Shown: positions 53,589-61,054 of the stretch, in pieces
Position numbering within the stretch: position 1 is the stretch's first letter
Layout of the letters: each line of letters begins with the position of its first letter
NCBI GenBank assembly: GCA_001801685.1
Contig: MGYJ01000017.1
Coordinates: 1-64,000 of the forward strand
Source of the DNA: Gammaproteobacteria bacterium RIFCSPHIGHO2_12_FULL_63_22
GTDB lineage: Bacteria; Pseudomonadota; Gammaproteobacteria; Xanthomonadales; Xanthomonadaceae
Length of the DNA: 64,000 bases
Reading direction: 5' to 3'
Translations under genes and position numbers: made by a program
The notes under the pieces: model-generated
What the model saw: only the letters and a program-made list of their open reading frames with translations
Told to the model about the DNA's origin: nothing
Database searches by the model: none

Positions 53589-54320
53589 ATGCGGATCGTC
53601 TTCGGCCTGCTGCTGGTGGGCCTTCTTGCCACGGGCTGTGCAAAGATCCAGGAAGAGCTTCTTGGCGCCGACACCAAGGCTTGCGCAAGCGAGACCAACG
53701 ATGTCGCCACGGCGCTAGCCGCCTGCGAGAAGCTGGTCGCGGCGGGCAACTCCGACAGCAAGGCCCTGGCCCACCTGTATTTCATGCGTGGCTTCCAGAA
53801 GCTTCGGAAAGACGATGCCCCGGCCGCGTTGAAGGACCTGGATGAGTCGATCCGGCTCGACCCCGGCCAGTGGATCGTTTTTGCGAATCGATCGAACGTG
53901 CTGTCCAACCTCGGCGAGCACGACCGCGCCTTTGCTGATGTCAGCCGCGCAATCGAGCTGGACGGTCGCGATTTTCGACTCTACGGACAGCGCTGCTGGA
54001 TTCGCGCCGTGCAAGTCCGCGAGCTGGACACGGCCCTGGCCGACTGCACGAAAGCCCTGGATGGCAATCCGGAGGACTGGAACTCCTTCAACAGCCGAGG
54101 CTTCGTCCAGTTCCGCATGGGCAAGTTCAAGGAAGCGATTGCCGACTACGACGCGGCCATCGCCGGCGACCCGAGCGTCGCCTCGTCCTACCTGATTCGC
54201 GGCATGGCCAAGCGGGCGCTGGCTGACAACGCCGGCGCCGACGCCGACATCGCCGAAGCCAGGTCGAAGGACGCTGGCGTGGCCGATCGTTATGCGGGCT
54301 ACGGCGTGGTCGTGCAGTAG
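53589..54320 (+). CDS. TPR-repeat lipoprotein
   Basis: 243 residues from the ATG at 53589, with GGGGAAAG before it. Lipobox LATGC near residue 17. The body is built of tetratricopeptide repeats (AALKDLDESIRLDPGQWIVF, AFADVSRAIELDGRDFRL, FKEAIADYDAAIAGDPSVAS), a protein-binding scaffold. It should sit in the envelope. The partner is unknown. An upstream perfect palindrome may control it. Confidence 0.88.
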   Translation: MRIVFGLLLVGLLATGCAKIQEELLGADTKACASETNDVATALAACEKLVAAGNSDSKALAHLYFMRGFQKLRKDDAPAALKDLDESIRLDPGQWIVFANRSNVLSNLGEHDRAFADVSRAIELDGRDFRLYGQRCWIRAVQVRELDTALADCTKALDGNPEDWNSFNSRGFVQFRMGKFKEAIADYDAAIAGDPSVASSYLIRGMAKRALADNAGADADIAEARSKDAGVADRYAGYGVVVQ

Positions 54321-54448
54321 CCGGGTCGCGCGACGGAGTCCGTTGCGAATCCATGACGCCCGCGATCGGTCAAAGGACTATCGCGCGCTGCAGCAGGCCT
54401 GTTATACGTTTACCCCACCCCCGGCCAAGCCCTGGAATTGGAATCCTG

Positions 54449-56410
54449 ATGCCACCACTTCGTTTGCTTGGCGCACTAACTGTCGCGTTCGCGTTTGCCG
54501 GTCCCATCGCCTTCGCCAAGTCACCGGTGACCGCAGACGAGGTCACTCGCAGCCTCCTGCGCGAACCCGAGTTCAACCAGATATCAATCTCGCCCAACGG
54601 CAAGCTGCTGGCCATCGCCCGCACCACCGGCAAGGTCGCCAGCGTCACGCTGCACAAGCGCGAGGACTTCGCACCCATCATCACCTTCGACCCGGGTGCG
54701 AATGGCGCAATTACTGATCTGTCCTGGGTGGACGATTCGCGCCTGATCATCGGCGCCACGCGAATCGATCCGGTGGATGGCTATGCGGCGATCGAACCGA
54801 TCCTGGTCATCATGCCCACCGATGGCTCGAAGCCGTTCGAGTTGCCCGGCAATTTCTTTGCGGTGGTGAAGGACGATCCGGACCACATCCTGGTCTATAC
54901 CTGCGGCTTCCATCCCGATGGCGGCGGCTGCAACGTGCCGGAGATTCGCAAGTCCGACATCAAGCGCCTGATCAAGCGCGGCGAACTGATGCTGTCGGGC
55001 CCCAAGGACACGCAGCTGATTGCCAACCGCCAGGCCAATGCCGGCTTCGCCATCAAGTGGGAGGACGACGGCACCAGCAAGGCGTATGTGCGCGCTGCCG
55101 GCAATGCCGAGTGGACGCTGATCAACGATGGCAGCAAGTCCGGGCTGGAAGTGATTCCGATCGCGGTGGCGCGCGATGGTTCGTCGGGCTTCCTGCAAAG
55201 CCAGCGCAAGCAGGGCCCGGACGTGATCGAGCGTTACGAGTTCGCCACCGGCAAGCGCACCGAGCTTTACGCCGATCCCGATACCGACCCGGTAGATTAT
55301 GTCGGCTCGCTCGACGGCAAGGAATTGATCGGCGCGCTGTACGGGCCGACCCAGCCCAAGTACCACTTCTGGCGACCCGACGATGCCGACGCGAAGATGC
55401 TCGCGGAACTGCAGACGGCCTTCCCGGGCAGGCTGGCCGATGTCGCCAGCGCCAGCAAGGACGGCAACATGCTGGTGGTGTTCGTCTACAGCGATCGCGA
55501 ACCGGGCGCGTATTACCTGTTCGATCGCGTGGCGCGCAAGGCGAAGATCATCACCCGCAGCCGGCCCTGGATCGACCCGCTGAAACAAGGCACGCAGAAG
55601 GGCGTGTCCTTCGCCTCGCGCGACGGCCTGGCCTTGCATGGCTTGTTGACGCTGCCACCCGGCTCGTCGGGCAAGAACCTGCCGCTGGTCGTGCTTCCGC
55701 ATGGCGGGCCCTACGAGGTAACCGATGTCTGGGGCTACGATCCGGAATTGCAGATCCTGGCGCAACACGGCTATGCGGTGTTGCAGGTGAACTTCCGCGG
55801 CTCGGGCGGCTACGGGCGCGAGTTCACCGACCGAGGTACGCGACAGTGGGGGCGCGCGATGCAGGACGATGTGACCGACGCGACCAAGTGGGCGATCGCG
55901 CAGGGCATCGCCGATGCGAAGCGGATCTGCATCTACGGCGCCAGCTATGGCGCTTACGCGGCGTTGATGGCGCCGATTCGCGAGCCCGGCCTTTACCAGT
56001 GTGCGGTCGGCCTGTCCGGTGTGTTCGACCTGGCCAAGATGTACAAGTGGGGCAGCATCCGGCGCAGCGATTTCGGCAAGCTCTACCTCAAGCGCGTGCT
56101 GGGCGAAGACCAGGCCGAGCTCGCGGCCAATTCGCCCGCGCACCTGGCCGACAAGATCGGCGTGCCGGTGTTGCTGGCCCACGGCGCGCGCGATGCCCGC
56201 GTGGACGTGAAGCATGCCAAGCTGATGGCGGCGGAACTGGCCAAGCGCAGGCAGTCGGTTGAACTGATCGAATATTCGGCGACCGGCCACAGCCTGGTGC
56301 TGGAGCGGCACCAACTGGATTTCTACGCGCGACTGGTGCTGTTCCTGGACAAGTACATCGGTCCGGCAGCGGGCAGCACCGCAACGGCCGGCACGACGTC
56401 GGGCGGCTAG
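54449..56410 (+). CDS. Exported S9-family prolyl-oligopeptidase-like peptidase
   Basis: 653 residues from the ATG at 54449, giving a signal peptide (LRLLGALTVAFAFAGPIAFA). The first ~370 residues are the beta-propeller and the rest is the alpha/beta hydrolase domain: nucleophile motif YGASYGAYAALM, the acid in HGARDARVDV and the His in ATGHSLVLERH. It cleaves short peptides in the periplasm (dipeptidyl/acylaminoacyl peptidase type). Its stop overlaps the convergent radical SAM gene by four bases. Confidence 0.92.
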   Translation: MPPLRLLGALTVAFAFAGPIAFAKSPVTADEVTRSLLREPEFNQISISPNGKLLAIARTTGKVASVTLHKREDFAPIITFDPGANGAITDLSWVDDSRLIIGATRIDPVDGYAAIEPILVIMPTDGSKPFELPGNFFAVVKDDPDHILVYTCGFHPDGGGCNVPEIRKSDIKRLIKRGELMLSGPKDTQLIANRQANAGFAIKWEDDGTSKAYVRAAGNAEWTLINDGSKSGLEVIPIAVARDGSSGFLQSQRKQGPDVIERYEFATGKRTELYADPDTDPVDYVGSLDGKELIGALYGPTQPKYHFWRPDDADAKMLAELQTAFPGRLADVASASKDGNMLVVFVYSDREPGAYYLFDRVARKAKIITRSRPWIDPLKQGTQKGVSFASRDGLALHGLLTLPPGSSGKNLPLVVLPHGGPYEVTDVWGYDPELQILAQHGYAVLQVNFRGSGGYGREFTDRGTRQWGRAMQDDVTDATKWAIAQGIADAKRICIYGASYGAYAALMAPIREPGLYQCAVGLSGVFDLAKMYKWGSIRRSDFGKLYLKRVLGEDQAELAANSPAHLADKIGVPVLLAHGARDARVDVKHAKLMAAELAKRRQSVELIEYSATGHSLVLERHQLDFYARLVLFLDKYIGPAAGSTATAGTTSGG

Positions 56411-57510
56411 AACAGCTGTCCCTGCGGTGACGCCTTGCGCGGCGCAATGAACTGGCTCTCGTCCAGTTCCGGCAGGCGCTCGAAGCCCAACCGCTTCCAG
56501 GCCTTGTCGAAACGCTGCTTGATCAGGTCGGCAAACGGCCCCTGGCCGCGCATGCGGGTGCCAAAGCTGCTGTCGTAGTCCTTGCCGCCGTGCATCTGCT
56601 GCATCAGGCTCATCACGTGTGCGGCGCGGTCGGGATAGTGCAGGTCCAGCCACTCGCGCCAGACTTGCTTGAGTTCGTTTGGCAGGCGCAACAACACATA
56701 GCCGGCCGATGCCGCACCGGCCTCGCGCGATGCCTCCAGGATGTGTTCGAGGTCCTTGTCGGTCACCATCGGGATGACCGGCGCCACCAGCACGCCGACC
56801 GGTACGCCGGCTTCGTGCAAGGCGGCAATGGTCTTGAGCCGCGTGTGCGGCGCGGCAGCGCGCGGTTCCAGCTTTGCCGACAGGCGGTTGTCGAGCGTCG
56901 TCACCGACAGATACACGTGCACCAGATTCTGCCGCGCCATCGGCGCCAGCAGGTCGAGGTCGCGCAGCACCAGCGCGCTCTTGGTGACGATGCTGACCGG
57001 GTGGCGACAGTCGGCCAGCAGTGCCAGCAGGTCCCGGGTCAGCGTGTATTGCCGTTCGATCGGCTGGTAGCCGTCGGTATTGATGCCCAACGCAATGGGC
57101 GCTGGCACATGCGAGGGTTTGGCGAGTTCCTCGCGCAGGCGATCGACGGCATTGGTCTTGGCGAACAGCCGGGTCTCGAAGTCCAGCCCCGGCGACAGTT
57201 CCAGATAGGCGTGGCTGGGCCGTGCGAAGCAGTACACGCAGCCATGCTCGCAGCCGCGATAGGGATTGATGGACTGGCTGAAGCCGACGTCCGGCGACTT
57301 GTTGCGGCTGATGATGCTGCGGGCGGCTTCTTCGGTAACCGTGGTCTGGAACGGCGCCAGCGAATCGTCGGGCTCGTACACCGAGCCCCAGCCATCGTCT
57401 TCGCCCACGCGCAGGGTTTTTTCGAAGCGGCCCGCCGGACGCGACGACGAGCCGCGGCCCTTGATGGGCGCAGTCGCCTTGCGCGGGTCGTCGGAGCCGG
57501 TTTCATCCAT
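56407..57510 (-). CDS. PA0069-family radical SAM protein
   Basis: 367 residues. The iron-sulfur motif CxxxCxxC is in NPYRGCEHGCVYCFARPSHA. The protein continues with a half TIM barrel (GINTDGYQPIERQYTLTRDL) and a C-terminal half of helices. The start is preceded by a charged ~35-residue tail. This matches the PA0069 family, whose substrate I do not know; a DNA-repair-like photoproduct-lyase role has been suggested for related proteins. Gene stands alone on this strand. Confidence 0.9.
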   Translation of the reverse strand: MDETGSDDPRKATAPIKGRGSSSRPAGRFEKTLRVGEDDGWGSVYEPDDSLAPFQTTVTEEAARSIISRNKSPDVGFSQSINPYRGCEHGCVYCFARPSHAYLELSPGLDFETRLFAKTNAVDRLREELAKPSHVPAPIALGINTDGYQPIERQYTLTRDLLALLADCRHPVSIVTKSALVLRDLDLLAPMARQNLVHVYLSVTTLDNRLSAKLEPRAAAPHTRLKTIAALHEAGVPVGVLVAPVIPMVTDKDLEHILEASREAGAASAGYVLLRLPNELKQVWREWLDLHYPDRAAHVMSLMQQMHGGKDYDSSFGTRMRGQGPFADLIKQRFDKAWKRLGFERLPELDESQFIAPRKASPQGQLF

Positions 57511-57565
57511 GGCGACAAGCTTATCGCCTGCCGTCGCATGGACTGCGAACCGGCCCTCGGGCGGT

Positions 57566-57964
57566 TTATTTCTCGTTGATGCCGGCCTTGCCCGGGCCGA
57601 TCAGCATGACGGTGATGGCCGCGCACAACATCAGTACCTGGAACTCGACCGCCCAGCCGCCGCTTTGCGGATTGATCACCAACAGGTCGGCGCGATGCAC
57701 CAGGAACAAGGCGAACAGCATGTTGATCGCGACCAGCGCGCCGCCTATGCGCGCGTAGAAACCCGCGATCAGCATCACCGGTGCCAGCACCTCGCCGACG
57801 TACACTCCGTAGGCGAGGAAGGCCGGCAGGCCCTGCGCGGTGACCATGCCGGTGATGGGGTCGATGCCACCCTTCAACTTGGCGATGCCGTGCAGCAGGA
57901 TGATGACGCCCAACGACACGCGAAGGATGAATTTGCCGGCCTTGTCGCCCGCCATCGATGCCAT
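57566..57964 (-). CDS. DoxX-family membrane protein
   Basis: 132 residues with four hydrophobic segments (FILRVSLGVIILLHGIAKLK, FLAYGVYVGEVLAPVMLIAG, LVAINMLFALFLVHRADLLV, FQVLMLCAAITVMLIGPG). DoxX-like proteins are linked to quinone or thiosulfate metabolism and redox stress. It is not clearly in an operon: 53 bases separate it from the next gene and 55 from the previous one. Confidence 0.9.
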   Translation of the reverse strand: MASMAGDKAGKFILRVSLGVIILLHGIAKLKGGIDPITGMVTAQGLPAFLAYGVYVGEVLAPVMLIAGFYARIGGALVAINMLFALFLVHRADLLVINPQSGGWAVEFQVLMLCAAITVMLIGPGKAGINEK

Positions 57965-58017
57965 GTCAAATCTCCGCGCTATGGGTATGAAGCGCCGAGC
58001 ATAACCAAATTCAGCGA

Positions 58018-58851
58018 CTACGGCGTGTCACGCGGGTGGGCACGCTCGGGCGGGCCGAACAACTGCCTGAGGCGTGAGCCCAGCGACTGCGGCCGCGCCG
58101 CATCGCGGAACATCGCGATCCATTCGTGGAAGGTCAGCACCAGCGGATTGTGCGAGCGGATCGGCTGGACGATGCCGTAGCGGCACGGTTCGGCGGGGTC
58201 TTCCTCGACGAAGCTGCCGAACAGCTTGTCCCAGATGATGAGCACGCCGGCATAGTTGCGGTCGATGTAAAGCGGATTGCTGGCGTGGTGCACACGATGG
58301 TGCGACGGGGTGTTGAAGACCTTCTCCAGCCAGCCCAGTTTGCCGACCGCCTCGGTATGCACGAAGAACTGGAAGGCCAGGTTGATGGCCACCACCACCA
58401 CGATGTGCGTCGGCGAGAATCCGATGAAGGCCAGGGGCAGCCAGAACAGCCACATGCCCGAGAGCGGATAGGTCAGGCTTTGCCGGAACGCCGTGGACAG
58501 GTTCAGTCGTTCCGACGAGTGGTGGGTAACGTGCGAGGCCCACATCCAGCGGATGCGGTGATGCGCCCGGTGGAAGAAGTAGTAGAAGAAATCCTGGGCG
58601 ACGAACAAGGCCGCGATGCTCCAGCCCGTGGCCGGAAAGTCGAAAAGTCGGTAGCGATGGACCCACCAGTAGATGCCGATTACCGCCGCCCAAGCCAGCG
58701 CGTCCCCGATCTGGTGCATCAGCGCCAGGGCGATGTTGGAGGCCGTGTCCACCAGGCTGTAGACCGGCCGGCGGTGTCGCCAGTACCAGGCTTCCCAAGC
58801 GATGAAGGCGAGGAATACCGGCGCCAGGGCGAGAAGGATCCAATCCTGCAT
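58018..58851 (-). CDS. Sterol desaturase / fatty acid hydroxylase family protein
   Basis: 277 residues from the ATG at 58851, which shares one base with the stop of the SRPBCC gene (TGATG). Di-iron His clusters: FFHRAHHRIRW, ASHVTHHSSERLN and NTPSHHRVHHASN. Four or so membrane segments. The enzyme should hydroxylate or desaturate a lipid. Coupling to a START-type SRPBCC gene suggests they share a hydrophobic ligand. Confidence 0.9.
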   Translation of the reverse strand: MQDWILLALAPVFLAFIAWEAWYWRHRRPVYSLVDTASNIALALMHQIGDALAWAAVIGIYWWVHRYRLFDFPATGWSIAALFVAQDFFYYFFHRAHHRIRWMWASHVTHHSSERLNLSTAFRQSLTYPLSGMWLFWLPLAFIGFSPTHIVVVVAINLAFQFFVHTEAVGKLGWLEKVFNTPSHHRVHHASNPLYIDRNYAGVLIIWDKLFGSFVEEDPAEPCRYGIVQPIRSHNPLVLTFHEWIAMFRDAARPQSLGSRLRQLFGPPERAHPRDTP

Positions 58852-59336
58852 CAGGCGGCGCCGGGCGGGCGGGGCTGCGCATGCGCGGCAGCCATGTTTG
58901 CCAGGCAGCGTCGCATCGCGCCCGTCATGCAGATCTTCAACAGCGGCCATGCGAGCGGCCACGCGAACGGGCTGGCCAGCGTGAAGTGGTAATCCCAGCG
59001 CAGGCGGGTGCCATCGCCCGATGCGGTAGCCGTCCAGTCCGCCTCGCCACGCCGCACCAGCCAGGAAAATGGCCGGCCGAAGCCGGTCAGCACGTAGGCG
59101 TGCCGAAGCGGTGGGTCGAGCACGGTCACCGCCTCCGACAGTTGCGAGCCGTCCTTGCTGAGCACGCGGCGGATCGAACCGGGCCGCAGCGGCGCGTCGA
59201 CGATGACCGACTCGATGCCTGCAATGGGGCCGTAGCCGGTGAAAAATTCGGGAAAGCGAACCGGGTCAACCGTCATGGCGAACGCGGGCCGCAACGGAGC
59301 GGCGACGAAGGTTTCGGCCTGGCAGTGGACTTTCAT
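58851..59336 (-). CDS. SRPBCC/START-type protein
   Basis: 161 residues from the ATG at 59336 (MKVHCQAETFVAAPLR). The START/Bet v 1-like fold is indicated by VDPVRFPEFFTGYGPIAG, the middle VLDPPLRHAYVLTGFG and the C-terminal long helix that ends the domain. It binds a hydrophobic ligand. The ligand is likely related to the desaturase product made by the coupled downstream gene. Divergent from the H1-like gene. Confidence 0.85.
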   Translation of the reverse strand: MKVHCQAETFVAAPLRPAFAMTVDPVRFPEFFTGYGPIAGIESVIVDAPLRPGSIRRVLSKDGSQLSEAVTVLDPPLRHAYVLTGFGRPFSWLVRRGEADWTATASGDGTRLRWDYHFTLASPFAWPLAWPLLKICMTGAMRRCLANMAAAHAQPRPPGAA

Positions 59337-59462
59337 GGTTTGCAGTTTCGACCTGTGCGCGTGCACTGTAAAGATTGTTCACTCAGCAGTAGGATTGCAA
59401 CGCGTAAGCTGCGGGCGACAGTCCGATTGACTGCGTGCACACCAACCCTACGAGGAGGTTCC

Positions 59463-60128
59463 ATGAGCACCAAAGGTAACGGGAACAACAAAGGAATAGG
59501 TGGTGCGATTTCCAGCGCCGCCGATACGGTCTCCAGTGCGGCATCGTCGGTGGTAAGTGACGTTTCGCAGGCTGCGCGCAATGCCGGCGACGCCGTGGCC
59601 AAGGCCACCGCGCCGGCGCGCCGCAAGGTTGCGAAGGTTGCCAAGCAGGCTAGCGACGCCGTCGGCGATGCAGTGACCAGCGCCCGCAAGCGCGTCGCCG
59701 CCGCCCGCAAGAAGGCTGCCAAGAAGTCGCCTGCCCGCAAGCCGGCGGCGAAGAAGGCAGCGGCAAAGAAGACGGCCACCAAGAAGCCGGCAGCGAAGAA
59801 GGCCGTGGCCAGGAAGAAGCCTGCCGCCAAGAAAGCCGCGCGCAAGGTCACCGCCAAGACCGCCGTGAAGCGCGTGGTGAAGAAGCTCGTGAAGGCCGAG
59901 CGCAAGGCCGTGACCGGCGCCAAGTCTGCGACCAAGAAGGCCACCAAGGCTGTTCGCAAGACCACCGCGAAGGTCAAGAAGTCCGTGCGCAAGGCTGAGG
60001 CCGCCGTCGGTCGCGCCGCGACCAATGCCGGTCGCCGCATGACCCGCGCCGCCACCAAGAAGGCGCCTGCGAAGAAGGCCGCCAAGAAGGTCGCGAAGAA
60101 GCCGGCGAAGAAAGCTTCAAAGAAGTAG
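59463..60128 (+). CDS. Histone H1-like Lys/Ala-rich DNA-binding protein
   Basis: 221 residues from the ATG at 59463, after GAGGAGG. The N-terminal ~75 residues are Ala/Ser-rich helical (SAADTVSSAASSVVSDVSQA). The rest is made of AKK/PAKK repeats with Arg blocks, as in eukaryotic H1 tails and the AlgP/Hc1-like bacterial proteins (ARKPAAKKAAAKKTATKK). Such tails bind DNA and may compact the nucleoid or control late genes. Single-gene unit. A long open frame on the other strand is an artefact of the repeat. Confidence 0.88.
   Translation: MSTKGNGNNKGIGGAISSAADTVSSAASSVVSDVSQAARNAGDAVAKATAPARRKVAKVAKQASDAVGDAVTSARKRVAAARKKAAKKSPARKPAAKKAAAKKTATKKPAAKKAVARKKPAAKKAARKVTAKTAVKRVVKKLVKAERKAVTGAKSATKKATKAVRKTTAKVKKSVRKAEAAVGRAATNAGRRMTRAATKKAPAKKAAKKVAKKPAKKASKK
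59700..60127 (+). repeat. AKK/PAKK codon repeats
   Basis: The C-terminal two thirds of the H1-like gene consist of imperfect repeats coding AAKK, PAKK or ARKK units. Runs such as AAGAAGGC recur many times. The repeat is protein-level, and length may differ between strains by slippage. Confidence 0.8.
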
Positions 60129-60167
60129 GCAAGCGCGGGCCAGGCAGGCCTTCGAGCCTTGCCGATC

Positions 60168-60198
60168 AAGTCCCCGGCCCGGAATGGGTCGGGGACTT
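60168..60198. terminator. Weak stem-loop after the H1-like gene
   Basis: AAGTCCCCG and CGGGGACTT pair across a 13-base loop. There is no T-run after it, so it is at best a weak or Rho-linked terminator. Confidence 0.35.
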
Positions 60199-60254
60199 CG
60201 GGACCGACGCCGTGCGGCAAGCGGCGTAGAATCGCCGGTCCGGAGGGTTGGCCG

Positions 60255-60974
60255 ATGCCCATCAGGATTACCCAGAAGATCAAGCGTTTCTCTGTTGCCG
60301 AACCGACCAGGCCGGCACAGCCCGACAGCGCGCCAGCGCCCGGCACAGTGGCAAATGCAACGAAGGATCCGGCGACCGACGTCGTGCAGATGCACGAAAA
60401 GCTCGAGCGCCCCGAAGTACTGATCGGCAGTACCTACAAGATCAAGTCACCGCTGGTGGAGCACGCCATGTACGTGACCATCAACGACATCGTCTTGAAC
60501 GAAGGCACCGAGCACGAGCTGCGGCGGCCTTTCGAGGTCTTCATCAATTCCAAGAACATGGACCACTTCCAGTGGATCGTGGCGCTGACGCGCATCATGA
60601 GCGCGGTATTCCGCAAGGGCGGCGACGTGACCTTCCTGGTGGACGAGATGAAGGCGGTGTTCGACCCGCGAGGTGGTTACTTCAAGGCGGGTGGCGTGTA
60701 CATGCCGTCCATCGTTGCCGAGATCGGCAGCGTGGTCGAGGAGCACCTCAAGTCCATCGGCATGATCGCCAGCCCAGGGATGGACGAGGCGCAGCGCGCC
60801 TTGGTCGAGCAAAAACGCGCGGCCTACGAAAAGAAGCAGCCAGTGCCGGATGCCGCCGCTCCCGATGGATTCCCGCCCGGCGCCAGCCTGTGCCTGAAGT
60901 GCAACACCCAGGCCATGGTCATGATGGACGGCTGCCAGACCTGCCTGTCCTGTGGCTACTCGAAATGCGGGTAA
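60255..60974 (+). CDS. nrdJ: NrdJb-type C-terminal part of split B12-dependent ribonucleotide reductase
   Basis: 239 residues from the ATG at 60255. A TSCPD domain is clear (EVLIGSTYKIKSPLVEHAMY, then LRRPFEVFINSKNMDHFQ, MSAVFRKGGDVTFLVDEMK). The C-terminus is Cys-rich: CLKCNTQAMVMMDGCQTCLS followed by CGYSKC. In Pseudomonas and Xanthomonads class II reductase is split into NrdJa and NrdJb, and this is the NrdJb part. The catalytic NrdJa is not in the window. Role: reduces ribonucleotides in low oxygen together with B12. Confidence 0.82.
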   Translation: MPIRITQKIKRFSVAEPTRPAQPDSAPAPGTVANATKDPATDVVQMHEKLERPEVLIGSTYKIKSPLVEHAMYVTINDIVLNEGTEHELRRPFEVFINSKNMDHFQWIVALTRIMSAVFRKGGDVTFLVDEMKAVFDPRGGYFKAGGVYMPSIVAEIGSVVEEHLKSIGMIASPGMDEAQRALVEQKRAAYEKKQPVPDAAAPDGFPPGASLCLKCNTQAMVMMDGCQTCLSCGYSKCG

Positions 60975-61054
60975 TCGCCCGAATGCCCGCAAGACGCCCA
61001 AATAACTGAGCTTGGATCACGTTTGACCCGCTCGCCATGCGTTAGTGTGCGGCC

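Noticed and set aside
54584-56653. 689-residue open frame on the minus strand over the S9 peptidase
   Set aside because: Antisense shadow of a clearly coding gene with signal peptide and catalytic triad; the product has no motif and no ribosome site.
57560-57600. Possible terminator after DoxX
   Set aside because: The GC stem has a bulge and, on the strand that would need it, no T-run follows.
59333-60346. 337-residue minus-strand frame of Ala/Phe/Leu-rich composition over the H1-like gene
   Set aside because: It is the reverse of Lys/Ala codon repeats (AAG and GCC become CTT and GGC) and spans two plus-strand genes.
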